Origin: Palsa-513 sp036510225
GTDB taxonomy: Bacteria > Actinomycetota > Thermoleophilia > Solirubrobacterales > Solirubrobacteraceae
Length of the DNA: 30,682 nucleotides
Assembly: GCA_036510225.1 (NCBI GenBank)
Contig: DATCEH010000062.1
Span: 1-30,682 of the forward strand
Direction: 5' to 3'
The position numbers were made by a program, and so were the translations under genes. Every line of letters begins with the position of its first letter. Positions within the stretch are counted from its first letter, which is position 1. The notes under the pieces were generated by a model, which saw nothing but the letters and a program-made list of their open reading frames with translations, made no database searches and was not told where the DNA came from. Shown piece by piece: positions 8,247 through 23,065 of the stretch.

Positions 8247-8966
8247 TTTGACGCGTGGGTCTGCTGGAGTTGCTCGGGTTCTGCGTGCTCTGCGTCGGAC
8301 GCGGGCGGCACCGATGGGGGAACCGGCGTCGTCTGCGCCGCCGGGGTCGACGCCGGCTGTTGCGTGGTCGGGGTCGGCGTGGTCGGCGTCACCGGGGGCG
8401 TCGTCACCGCCGGGGAGGTTGTCGTGACGGCGGGCGTGGTCGCTGTCGGGCCGGTTGTCGTGTCGGCGGGCGTGGTCACCGCCGGGGCGGTGGTCGTCAG
8501 TGTGGGCGTGCGCGTCGCCGTCGGGGCCGGCGTGACCTCCTCCGTCGTCGTCACTCCCGGCTGAGTGATCTTCGCCGGCTTGGTGGTCTTCGCCGGCTTG
8601 GTGGTCTTCACGGGCTTGGTCTTCGCCGGAGTTGTCGTCGAGGCCGGGGTGGTCGGAGCTACGGTCGTCGTCAGTTGGGCTGCGATCAGCGACCGAGCCT
8701 GGGCGGTATCGGTGCGCAGGGCGGACAGCTCGGCCGAGCTGAGCCGTCCGGCGGCGGCGTCGTGGTCGAGGAGATGGCTGAATGCGTCAAGGGCGGTCTG
8801 GGCGCCGGCAGGGTTGTCGGCGGCAATCCCCGAGCGGACGTCCGCGACCTTCTGATGCAGGGCCGTCGCGGCTTGGGAGCTGAGCTTGGATGATTGGCTC
8901 GGGGCCGAGGAGCCGCAGCCGGCGAGCGCCCAGACCACAAGCGTTGCGGCGAAGGCGCCGGCCATG
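8243..8966 (-). CDS. Thr/Pro-rich lipoprotein
   Basis: A 240-residue protein from ATG 8966 (an in-frame ATG at 8995 would add ten residues before the leader). The N-terminus VVWALAGC is a lipobox with acylated Cys17, so it is anchored on the outer face of the membrane. Residues about 30-95 form an alanine-rich, probably helical domain with heptad-like spacing. From about 98 onward the protein is nearly all Thr, Pro, Ala and Val with KTTKPAK repeats, a likely extended wall-spanning stalk and a candidate for O-glycosylation. It overlaps the kinase start by 4 bases, so the two are made together. No enzymatic motif is visible. Confidence 0.8.
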
Positions 8967-9007
8967 GAACCACCGTCGTGGACAGAGCTGACCATTCGGC
9001 CATCCCG

Positions 9008-9033
9008 ATACCCTGCAATGCGGCAGCCGAACC
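9008..9033 (-). promoter_or_regulatory. Possible SigB/SigF-type promoter for lipoprotein-kinase pair
   Basis: On the minus strand GGTTCG (9033-9028) is followed after 14 bases by GGGTAT (9013-9008). This resembles the GTTT-N(14-16)-GGGTAT pattern of actinobacterial stress sigma factors. It is a motif match only. Confidence 0.25.
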
Positions 9034-9141
9034 CGCAGGGGGCGGCATCGCCGCGGTAGCGGGAATTAAGGCGCGGATCTCAGCAGGACGGCTGCGACTG
9101 CGACCGGAGCCCGAGCACCGGAAACGGAAATCCCTGCGCAT

Positions 9142-9214
9142 GCCGACGTAGCTCAGCTGGTAGAGCACTTCACTCGTAATGAAGGGGTCCGGGGTTCGAG
9201 TCCCCGCGTCGGCT
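9142..9214 (+). tRNA. tRNA-Thr (anticodon CGT)
   Basis: A 73-base cloverleaf. The acceptor stem GCCGACG pairs with CGTCGGC, with discriminator T at 9214. The D stem is GCTC/GAGC, the anticodon stem CTTCA/TGAAG encloses loop CTCGTAA (anticodon CGT, reads ACG), and the T stem CGGGG/CCCCG encloses TTCGAGT. CCA is not encoded. The accessory segment 9.27-12.94 kb starts just downstream, a usual position for integrated elements, but I see no repeat of the tRNA 3' end in the window. Confidence 0.96.
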
Positions 9215-9266
9215 CTCAAAATACCTGCGACGCTTGTGTTCTGCTGTTCTGCCGTTCTGCTGCGGA

Positions 9267-10451
9267 TTAGTCTTCAATGATCCGCAGCACCCGCCTGGCA
9301 GCGAAGAGGCGATCATAGTTCCGGCCGGTCATCTCCTCGAGGATCTCTGCGTTGACGAGCTTTGCTATGGCTTCGTTCGCTGCCTGATACGAGACGCCAT
9401 GCCGCTGCGCAGCCCATGGCACCGCAATGATGGGCTGCCCCACGATGCCCTCCATGATCTGCGCTCGGACGCCCCTGATTCCCCGGTCGCGGATCAGCGC
9501 GCGTAGCTCGTCCTGATAGTCGAGAAGCTCCGCGATCCGCAAAAACGTTTCATCGGCCTGCGCTCGCAGGCCGTCCGAGAAGAACTTGATCCATGGGTCA
9601 AAATCACCGGTCTGGCTGACGGTCAATAGAGCGTCCTGGTACTCGAGGCGGCGTGCCTCGAACCACGGCGACACAATCAGTAGCGAGTAGTGCAGGACCT
9701 CGTACCGCATGAGTTGGAGGACGACAATGAGCCGGCCGAGCCGGCCATTGCCGTCTGAGAACGGATGCAGAGACTCGAACTGGTAGTGAGCAAGGGCGGC
9801 GCGTACCACGTGCGGGATGTCGCTCGGCGCATTTAGCCAGCGCAGCCACGCTTCAACGCTGGACTGCAGCACATCCCCGGGCGGAGGCGGCACGTACCGA
9901 GACTCCGTGATGGGCCGTCTTTGGGCTCCGACAACGACTTGGCGGTCGCGGACGCCGCCAGCATCACTCAGATCGCCAGAGGTTCCGCGAACCAGGATCC
10001 GCTGTAGCTCGCCGAGTAGCACCAGAGTCAAAGGACGGTCCTCTATCCATTCGAACGCCCGCTCGGCAGCTTGTACGTAGTTCAGTACCTCGCGCACCTC
10101 CGCGGATCGGGCGGGTCGACCCACGTCCAGATCGGCCTCCAGGAGGTCCGTAAAGGCCGCGTAGGTTCCCTCCAGCGCAGATGTACTCTGCGCCTCGCGT
10201 CGAAGGGTCGGGCGGCGAAACAGCTCCGGATTGGGCACTTGACGCCCGGCTTGATCAAGCTTGGCGAGGGCGGCGGCAGCGTCAACCACAGCGCTCCACG
10301 TCTCGGCGCTGAGGATGAGGCCCTCGAGGCGTTCCGGGAGAGCGTCTGGGACGAACGCTTGGTGCTCGTAGTGCTCCCCGCGCCAGGGGTCGCTCCCGCT
10401 GATCGGAACGAGCTGCCCGATCGGGCTCTGCGCCATAGCCTTTAGATCCAC
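9267..10451 (-). CDS. fic: Fic-domain AMP-transferase with inhibitory helix and winged HTH
   Basis: A 394-residue class II Fic protein. Residues about 88-96 carry the inhibitory motif TSALEG (Thr90, Glu94, Gly95), which in this class blocks the ATP site and keeps the enzyme auto-inhibited. The catalytic loop HPFSDGNGRLGR (229-240) is complete: His229 nucleophile activator, Asp233, Asn235, Arg237 and Arg240. The C-terminal region (about 325-390) looks like a winged helix (VSYQAANEAIAKLVNAEIL). Such proteins AMPylate target proteins; some bind DNA and act as stress regulators. The start is GTG 10451 or ATG 10436; the latter removes only five residues. The upstream DNA has a cluster of TTCAAG motifs that could be its operator. 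It lies convergent with the tRNA-Thr gene. Confidence 0.92.
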   Translation of the reverse strand: MDLKAMAQSPIGQLVPISGSDPWRGEHYEHQAFVPDALPERLEGLILSAETWSAVVDAAAALAKLDQAGRQVPNPELFRRPTLRREAQSTSALEGTYAAFTDLLEADLDVGRPARSAEVREVLNYVQAAERAFEWIEDRPLTLVLLGELQRILVRGTSGDLSDAGGVRDRQVVVGAQRRPITESRYVPPPPGDVLQSSVEAWLRWLNAPSDIPHVVRAALAHYQFESLHPFSDGNGRLGRLIVVLQLMRYEVLHYSLLIVSPWFEARRLEYQDALLTVSQTGDFDPWIKFFSDGLRAQADETFLRIAELLDYQDELRALIRDRGIRGVRAQIMEGIVGQPIIAVPWAAQRHGVSYQAANEAIAKLVNAEILEEMTGRNYDRLFAARRVLRIIED

Positions 10452-10453
10452 AA

Positions 10454-10576
10454 TTCAAGGCTAGCAGCGGAAAACTTGAACATAGCCGCCTCGCGCCCAT
10501 TCAAGTTTCCGTCAAGACGGGCCTTGAAATTGAAGGCAAGATCAGTGCCCCTTGAAAAGCTCGGTCCAAATTCAAG
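10454..10576. promoter_or_regulatory. Cluster of TTCAAG/CTTGAA motifs upstream of fic
   Basis: The hexamer TTCAAG or its complement occurs at 10454, 10475, 10500, 10523, 10551 and 10571, plus TCAAG at 10512. GCCTTGAAATTGAAGGC (10521-10537) is an imperfect palindrome around one copy. Six copies in 123 bases of otherwise very GC-rich DNA are far above expectation. The position suggests an operator array for fic, perhaps bound by its own winged helix; that is inference. Confidence 0.6.
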
Positions 10577-10952
10577 GTCCGCGTATATATGACGGGCAGC
10601 GGACGGAATCGAAACGCGATCAGGACGGGCCTCGCGGCCAGATGCCCAAGCGCGCGGCGGCCCGACAGTCGAAAGCTCGACGCCGCTTACGCATGCCAGG
10701 GCTCACGCCACCCGGTGGCTTGGCCGGTCCGGCGCCAGTACGCACGCGTCAAGCCGGTGCTTCGCTGGTCGCGAGTGCGAGCGAGGCTGCCGCAGTGGTG
10801 ACTGGGCTCGCCGGAGGAGCGCCGGCGGTCCGCAGTCTGCAGACGATGATCCCCGCGACGCCGGATCATCTCGGCGACGCCAGCTGTCAGCGCCGGCCGC
10901 GCATCGTGATCGCCGAGGCGCCGTCCGCAAAAGGGCAGACACATGCCGAGCG
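10577..10952. other. Gene-free stretch between fic and the HEPN remnant
   Basis: Open frames exist on both strands, but none shows third-position bias or recognisable motifs. A local AT-rich TATATAT occurs at 10583. It probably includes decayed sequence from the missing C-terminal half of the HEPN gene, though I could not recognise it. Confidence 0.5.
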
Positions 10953-11138
10953 TCAGGAACCGGGCCGGCCGCCGGCATGGTCTCGCACGGCTTTGAGCGC
11001 CTTCTCGACCGCCTGCTGGGCGTGGAACCCGATGATGAAATCAGAGACATCCGGGACAGCGAGCAGGGCTCGGGCGGCCGCAACGTCATCGTCAGCTCGC
11101 TCGAGGAGCTGGCGGGCCAGCTCGCCGTCGCCAGTCAT
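10953..11138 (-). pseudogene. Truncated HEPN-domain protein
   Basis: A 61-residue frame beginning with a typical HEPN first half: LLERADDDVAAARALL and FHAQQAVEKALKAV. Intact HEPN toxins are about 120-140 residues and carry the RNase motif R-x4-6-H after this point. Here the frame ends at a stop ten residues after KALKAV, and I found no continuation in other frames. The ATG overlaps the MNT stop by one base (TGATG), the usual MNT-HEPN toxin-antitoxin arrangement. The toxin is therefore probably inactive. Confidence 0.7.
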
Positions 11139-11449
11139 CAGGCGGCGAGAACGCGACCGTCCGCGAGCGCGGCGTGCGCAAGGGTTCCTGGCACGTCGCG
11201 CCAGCGAGCGACGTCAAGCTCGCTCATCACGACGATGTCCATCGGGACGAGCAGGTCACGCAATGCGTGACGGAGGCGAACCGACTCCTCGGTCGCATTC
11301 TCGACCTCCGGCTCGACCACGAGAAAATCCAGATCGCTGTGACGCCCGCCGTCGCCGCGGGCCCTGGAGCCGAACAGGATGATCCGGGCCGCCGGCGCCG
11401 CCTCGCGCAGCCGACGGCCGGCCTCGGTTATGACGGCCTCGTCGATCAC
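11138..11449 (-). CDS. MNT-type minimal nucleotidyltransferase (antitoxin)
   Basis: A 103-residue minimal nucleotidyltransferase. The signature GSRARGDGGRHSDLDFLV (residues 28-44) has the GS-x10-D-x-D pattern that binds Mg and NTP, and MDIVVM supplies the third acidic residue. In MNT-HEPN modules this protein is the antitoxin and works by adding AMP residues to the HEPN toxin. The frame continues upstream, but similarity starts at GTG 11449. Its HEPN partner downstream is truncated, leaving an orphan antitoxin. Confidence 0.8.
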   Translation of the reverse strand: MIDEAVITEAGRRLREAAPAARIILFGSRARGDGGRHSDLDFLVVEPEVENATEESVRLRHALRDLLVPMDIVVMSELDVARWRDVPGTLAHAALADGRVLAA

Positions 11450-11529
11450 CCCGACAACGGTACCCGCCCCGCCGAGCGGTCGCCAGCGACCGGCTAGCCA
11501 ACTCAGCCAAACCGACGACGCTGAGTCCC

Positions 11530-12009
11530 TTGTGGCCGCCGGCCGACGCGACAAAATACACGCGTGGCCGACGACAAGGAGACGCAGGGGCAGACAGCCT
11601 TCCGCGACGCTCAGCTGAAGCGGGGCCGGGCGCTCGAAGGTCACCGCGCGGCGCCGCCAGACGCCGGCTTCAGCGCTCGGACTGTGACCTAGCCGCAGCT
11701 GCTCGTGCGGAGGCGATCGCATGTCGCGAGGCACACGAGGCGGGGTTCGAATGGCCGCCGCACCGCGCGGCGTCGAGCGATCCGCCGTACGAGCTGCGAC
11801 CCGGCTCGGGCCGCCGCGGTTCGGACGAATTGTGGCGCCGTTTCGACGTCGCGGTGTCCGAGCTGAACCGCGCGGCTAGCGGGACCGATCTGCTGGACGT
11901 CGCCGACGCCTACGAGGAGCTCGCCGACGTGGCGGGCGAGCTCGCGACGGCCGTCGAGAACGAGGACCGCGCGTCGGGTCTGCTGCCGCGCGCTCGCCGC
12001 TCAGCGTAG
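11530..12009 (+). CDS. Uncharacterised small acidic protein, N-terminus doubtful
   Basis: Not recognised as a named family. The C-terminal 85 residues look genuinely coding: a Tyr-Glu-Leu-Arg-Pro-Gly-Ser-Gly-Arg-Arg-Gly motif, then two predicted amphipathic helices (ELWRRFDVAVSELNRAAS and VADAYEELADVAGELATAVE) with good third-position GC bias. Upstream of about 11690 the codon use is poor, and the only in-frame start is TTG 11530. The real gene may start internally or be a 5'-truncated remnant. Confidence 0.4.
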   Translation: MWPPADATKYTRGRRQGDAGADSLPRRSAEAGPGARRSPRGAARRRLQRSDCDLAAAARAEAIACREAHEAGFEWPPHRAASSDPPYELRPGSGRRGSDELWRRFDVAVSELNRAASGTDLLDVADAYEELADVAGELATAVENEDRASGLLPRARRSA

Positions 12010-12014
12010 CCGCG

Positions 12015-12389
12015 TTACGCGGGACGGACGGGTTCGAGCGGCCGCTCGCTGTCGTCCCAGACCGAGCGTGGCGTGCCGCCGCGGCGGCGCGGCAGCGTCG
12101 TGGTCGTCGGGTTCCAGAGGTCGCGTCGCGTTGCGAGTGAGCTGCTGTCGGCGCTCGCTCGTTCGAGCAGCGCGTCGACGTCTTCGGGGCGGATGCGGAA
12201 CGCTCGACCCACGCGGACGGCTGGGAGACTCCCATGATCGACCCAGTTGCGGATCGTCTGGGCCGTGACCTGAAAGCGGTCGGCGACTTCGGGGACGGTA
12301 AGAAGCGGGCGGGCCGCGGATGCCACGTCGGCAACGATATTCCGAAGCCGGACGGACAACGCCGGAGCGCTTGGGTCAGAGTCCAGCAA
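12015..12389 (-). CDS. Excisionase-like helix-turn-helix DNA-binding protein
   Basis: A 124-residue protein with a MerR/Xis-type HTH_17 domain at about 28-75: LLTVPEVADRFQVTAQTIRN, then WVDHGSLPAVRVGRAFRIRPEDVDALL. This winged-helix family includes phage and plasmid excisionases and small regulators that bind DNA at AlpA/Xis-like sites. The Ser/Thr/Arg-rich C-terminal tail is unrecognised. TTG 12389 is the longest start; a later GTG (residue about 13) is possible. No integrase is nearby. It overlaps the end of the chromate-transporter remnant by 14 bases. Confidence 0.7.
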   Translation of the reverse strand: MLDSDPSAPALSVRLRNIVADVASAARPLLTVPEVADRFQVTAQTIRNWVDHGSLPAVRVGRAFRIRPEDVDALLERASADSSSLATRRDLWNPTTTTLPRRRGGTPRSVWDDSERPLEPVRPA

Positions 12390-12936
12390 CCGATCGCGAT
12401 GAAGCCGCAGCCAAATACACGATCGCGGAGCCGAGAATTACCCAGACGCTCTCGACCTTGCGCGTGGCGAGCACGCCGGCGCCGAGCACCAGGATCACGA
12501 GGAGTACCGGGTCGGTAATCGCCTGTCGTCCAAGCGGTATCGCGTCGACCCAGAGCAGCCCGGCGCTCGCGAGTACGACGGCTTGAATCGCGCTGGCCGC
12601 GCGTGGGTGCTCGGGGCGCCGGCCGACGAACCGCAGCAGGCCAACGGCGCTCAAAGCCGGGGTGATCATCGCGCCCCACCCGGCGACCCCCCAGGCCCCG
12701 GCAACGAATAGCCGACGCTGACGACGTAGAGGCCGGCCGGGTCCGGGCGTGCTGCGCGTGACGACGATCGACACGTTGAGCTGCTGATTTGTGACACCGA
12801 GGTCTGAAGCGTCCTGGCCGCACGGTGTCGCAGAACTCTTCTCGATGCCGGTTCCTCGCCAGGGAGGCAACCCGGCGACGTCGATGTCGACATGCTGCAA
12901 ATTCGTCGCGAGCCTCGCGCCTCCAAAGAGCGTCTT
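12376..12936 (-). pseudogene. chrA: Chromate-transporter (CHR family) domain remnant with two indels
   Basis: One minus-strand frame contains LFGGARLATN (the FGG motif) then TRSTPGPG (the PGP motif), and later the membrane segments AGWGAMITPALSAVGLL, IQAVVLASAGLLW, DPVLLVILVLGAGVLA and WVILGSAIVYLAA. This is the order of a CHR domain. Between PGP and the first membrane segment the frame reads GRPLRRQRR, which is implausible; the neighbouring frame reads AGLYVVSVGY, exactly the expected helix. So about one extra base lies near 12740 and one missing base near 12707, and the second restores the frame. Only one CHR domain (about 180 residues) is present. It is either a decayed gene or two sequencing errors. 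Confidence 0.55.
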
Positions 12937-13026
12937 GGGACGGGCGCGAGAGTCTCACCGGGCGGGGTCAGCCGGCCGGTCTGATCCTCGCGCGACGATC
13001 TCGACGCGGGGGCCGGGTCCGCGGGC

Positions 13027-13059
13027 GATAAGCTAGCCCCGAATTGGCCTACGGAAAGG
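13027..13059 (+). promoter_or_regulatory. Possible -10 box and ribosome binding site for the acyl-AMP ligase
   Basis: GATAAGCT (13027-13034) could supply a -10 element and GGAAAGG (13053-13059) lies directly before ATG 13061. No convincing -35 box is seen. Confidence 0.35.
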
Positions 13060-13060
13060 C

Positions 13061-14814
13061 ATGAACGTGGCGTCGGCCTCGCCGGGAGGGCTCACATGTC
13101 GAGGGACGGCAGCGCCCCTGGAGTCGCTCGTCGCCTCACTGGCTCGACGAGCGGAGCTCGATCGAGCGGCCTTCACCCACATCGACTACCGCAAGGACCG
13201 CGCCGGCCTGGCTCACACCCTCAGCTGGTCCGAGGTCCACGAGCGCGTCGGGGCGCTCGCCGCGGCGATCACCGAGCTCGCCGCCCCGTCCGAGCGGGTC
13301 GCCGTGCTCTGCCCGCAGGACCTCAACTATCCCGTCGGCTTTCTCGGCGCGCTCGCCGCCGGCACGATCGCGGTGCCGCTGTTCGCGCCCGAGGCCAGCT
13401 CGCACGCCGCGCGCCTGATCGGCGCGCTCGCCGACTGCCGGGCGGCCGTCTGGCTCACCACGCAGGCCTCGATGGACGCCGTCGACGAACTGCTCTGCGA
13501 TCCGCGGGTCCCCCGACCGGCCGGCGTGATCGCGGTCGACCGGGTCGCCCTCGGGACCGCTCGTGAGCCCCGGGCGCCGGACGTCGACCTCGAGGCCCCC
13601 GCGTACCTTCAATACACCTCCGGCGCGACTCGCGATCCGGCCGGCGCCGTGATCAGCCACCGGGCGGTCGCGGCGAACGTGCGGCAGGGGATCGACGCGC
13701 TCGAGCTCGACGAGCACACGACGTCCGTCGGCTGGATCCCGTTCTTCCACGACATGGGTCTGATGATGCTGATCTGCGCACCCGTGGTGCTCGGGTCGCG
13801 GGCCGTCTTCTCGGCGCCGTTCGACTTCGTCCAACGCCCGCGGCGATGGCTCGAGCAGCTCTCCGGCCACACCAACGTGCTGACCGCCGCTCCGAACTTC
13901 GCCTTCGACTACGCGGTCGAGCGGGTCGCGCCCAGGGATCGCGCGAGCCTCGACCTCTCGGGGGTGCACGTCGCGATCAACGGGTCCGAGCCGGTTCGGG
14001 CGGGGACGGTCCAGCGCTTCCAGGAGGCGTTCGGGCCCCACGGGTTCGCACCCGAGGCCCACCGGCCCTCCTACGGGCTCGCCGAGGCGACGCTGTTCGT
14101 CACGACGAGCGGGGCCGGAGGACCCCGCACGACCGGCTTCGCGCGCGGCGAGCTGATGTCCGGCCACGCCGTGGCGGCGAGGTCCGAGGCCGAAGCGACC
14201 CGGCTCGTCTCGGCCGGCTCGCCGGCCGGACAGTGCGTGTGCATCGTCGATCCGGACACGCGGACGATCCGCGCGGACGGCGACGTCGGTGAGATCTGGG
14301 TGCACGGGCCCAACGTGGCCAGCGGGTACTGGGGTCAGACCGAGCGCAGCAGCGAGGTCTTCGATGCCCGGCTGATCGGAGGCGGCGACGGGCTTCCGGC
14401 GGTCGGGTGGCTGCGAACCGGAGACCTCGGCGTGCGTCACGACGGCGAGCTCTACATCACCGGCCGGCTCAAGGAGGTGATCATCGTCGACGGGAAGAAC
14501 CACTACCCACATGACATCGAGGAGACCGTCCAGGGCGCCCATCCGGCGATCCGTGCCGGCCGGGTGGCGGCGTTCGGGATGTCCACTGAGGACGGCGAGG
14601 CGATCGTCGTCGTGATGGAGCGCGCCCGGGGGAACGTCGGGACCCAGGCCCCGACGGCGGAGATCTCGACCGCGGTGCGACGCGCGGTCGCGGCCGCGCA
14701 CGATCTCAAGCTGCGGGACATCGAGATCCTCGACGGGACCAAGGTCCTGCGGACCTCGAGCGGCAAGATCGCCCGAGCGGCAAATCGCGAGCGCTACGTC
14801 GCGGGGCGCGAGCA

Positions 14815-14818
<4 letters not shown>
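13061..14818 (+). CDS. Fatty acyl-AMP ligase (FadD32-like FAAL)
   Basis: A 585-residue adenylating enzyme of the ANL superfamily. FAALs activate a fatty acid with ATP to acyl-AMP and load it onto a carrier protein rather than CoA. Motifs: P-loop-like YLQYTSGATRDPAG (182-195), IPFFHDMGL with His230, SYGLAEATLF (Tyr338), WLRTGDLG (Asp455), GRLKEVIIVDGKNHYPHDIE, and the C-terminal catalytic Lys569 in SSGKIAR. The FFHDMGLM and KNHYPHDIE patterns are typical of FAALs as opposed to acyl-CoA ligases. The stop overlaps the PKS start by 4 bases (TTGA), so this is almost certainly the loading enzyme for the PKS N-terminal ACP, as FadD32 is for Pks13. The chain length it prefers is not visible. Confidence 0.93.
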
Positions 14819-21414
<6,596 letters not shown>

Positions 21415-21512
21415 GCTCGATGCAATCGGCTCGGCACGCGGCGGTCCCGGCCCTGGCGCCCGGACGCTGCCAGGTCTGGTGGGCATCGACGAGCGCGGCG
21501 GCCCCGCGGCCG

Positions 21513-21593
21513 CTCGACCTCCTCGACCTCCTCGACCCGCTCGACCTCCTCGACCCGCACGACCCGCTCGACCTCCTCGACCTCCTCGACCCG
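21513..21593. repeat. Nine tandem 9-base units between convergent genes
   Basis: Units of CTCGACCTC, CTCGACCCG or CACGACCCG repeat nine times between the PKS stop and the DHA2 exporter stop. On the minus strand they sit in an open frame reading VEEVEEVER and similar, but nothing else supports a gene. The 239-base gap 21415-21653 holds no other feature and no clear terminator. Confidence 0.85.
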
Positions 21594-21653
21594 CACGAGC
21601 GTGACCGGCACGCGGGCTTCCTGCGCGAGGCCGCACCGCGAGCCCACCGAGCG

Positions 21654-23048
21654 TCAGCCGCGCTCGGAGTCGGGCGGGCCGGGCGGCTCGCCCCTGGCGC
21701 CGGCCGGCCCGAGCAGTCGTCCGAGCGGCGCGGCGAGGATGATCACGGCGGCCGACAGCAGGAAGGCCTTGTGCATTCCGTCGAGGAAGCTCAGATGCGT
21801 CGCAGCCCGCACGCCGTCGGCGACCTGCGGCGAAGCTCCCCGGGGGAGCGGGGAGCGGCCCTCCCCGACCAGGCTGCGCGAGCCCAGCACGTGGTCGACG
21901 ACCGGCCCCGGGAGCCCGGCGTCTCGCAGTCGCCCGGCCAGCCCCGCGCTGACTCGCTGCGCCATCACGGCACCGAAGACCACGATCCCGAGCACCCCGC
22001 CGATCTGGCTCGCCGCCTGCTGGACGGCCGACGCCGTGCCGACCAGCTCCTGCGCAGACCTCACGACGATCGTCTGCATCGCGGCGATCACCCAGACGCC
22101 GATCCCCAGGCCGATCAGCACGGCCGGCCAGGCGACGTGGAGAAAGGAGGCGCTCGCGGAGATCTGGGTGGCGCCGATCAGGCCGGCCGCAACCGCGACC
22201 ATGCCGGTGATCACCGGCCAGACCGGCCCGACCCGCTCGGCCATGATGCCGCCGACCGGGGCGCCGACGACGACGGCGAGCGTCGGCGTGACAAGCCACT
22301 CGCCGGCCGTCCGCGCGCTCAGGCCGTGGACGTTCTGGAGGTACAGGGTCAGCAGGAAGAGGACGCCGAAGACCGCGAACGAGCTCGTCGCGACGAGCAC
22401 GGCGGCCCAGCGCACGGCGCGCGTCCCGAGCACCGCACGCACCGGTGCGTGGGTCGGCGGCGACCGCGATTCGCCGACGGCGACGAGGATCAGGGCGACG
22501 GCGAGAACCGCGACCGGGACGTTGATCAGGAAGACCGCCGGCCAGCCGAAACCCTGGACGACGAGCCCGGCGATCAACGGGCCGAGGCCGACCGCGAGGC
22601 CGTTGACGGCGCCCCAGATGCCGAGCACGACGCCGAGGCGCTCGCGTGGAAAGGTGGAGCTCAGGAGGGCGAGCGCGGCCGGCTGGAGGAGGGCGCCGAA
22701 GAGGCCCTGCGCGGCGCGGAAGGCGACCAGGGCGCCGACCCCGTGCGAGAGGCTGATCGCCAGCGAGCAGAGTCCGAACCCGGCGGCCCCGACCACGAAG
22801 GTCGCACGCCGACCGACGCGGTCGGCCAGCGCTCCGGCGGGGAGGATGCCGGCGGCGAGGACGACGAGGTATACGTTTGCGATCAGCTCGAGGTCGCCGA
22901 GCGACGCGTGGATCGAGCGTGCGATGCGGGGCGCGGCGATCGTCACGCCCGTGCCGTCCAGGGCGACCATCATCCCTCCGAGACACACCGCCCCCAACGC
23001 CAACCACGGCCTCGTCCGCGCCCGGCTGGGGCCTCGCGTAGGGTCCAT
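21654..23048 (-). CDS. DHA2-family MFS drug/lipid exporter (14 TM)
   Basis: A 464-residue major facilitator of the EmrB/QacA type, probably a proton antiporter in the cytoplasmic membrane. Family marks: VALDGTGVTIAAPRIA in TM1, loop motif A-like GALADRVGRRATF between TM2 and TM3, RAAQGLFGALLQPAALALL in TM4-5, and motif C-like NGLAVGLGPLIAG in TM5. About 14 hydrophobic segments are countable, with a long hydrophilic loop before the last helix (about 380-430). Members export drugs, and some export lipids or siderophores. Its ATG lies 17 bases from the esterase ATG on the other strand, so the two may share control. A role in exporting the PKS product is possible but not shown. Confidence 0.88.
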   Translation of the reverse strand: MDPTRGPSRARTRPWLALGAVCLGGMMVALDGTGVTIAAPRIARSIHASLGDLELIANVYLVVLAAGILPAGALADRVGRRATFVVGAAGFGLCSLAISLSHGVGALVAFRAAQGLFGALLQPAALALLSSTFPRERLGVVLGIWGAVNGLAVGLGPLIAGLVVQGFGWPAVFLINVPVAVLAVALILVAVGESRSPPTHAPVRAVLGTRAVRWAAVLVATSSFAVFGVLFLLTLYLQNVHGLSARTAGEWLVTPTLAVVVGAPVGGIMAERVGPVWPVITGMVAVAAGLIGATQISASASFLHVAWPAVLIGLGIGVWVIAAMQTIVVRSAQELVGTASAVQQAASQIGGVLGIVVFGAVMAQRVSAGLAGRLRDAGLPGPVVDHVLGSRSLVGEGRSPLPRGASPQVADGVRAATHLSFLDGMHKAFLLSAAVIILAAPLGRLLGPAGARGEPPGPPDSERG

Positions 23049-23065
23049 GACCCGGCGGAGGTTAG

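Noticed and set aside
10552..11382. Plus-strand frame of 276 codons across the fic upstream region and HEPN/MNT
   Set aside because: It runs antisense to MNT and HEPN, has poor codon bias and no motifs.
9215..13060. Integrase gene or attachment-site repeat for the tRNA-adjacent segment
   Set aside because: I found neither an integrase frame nor a copy of the tRNA 3' end.
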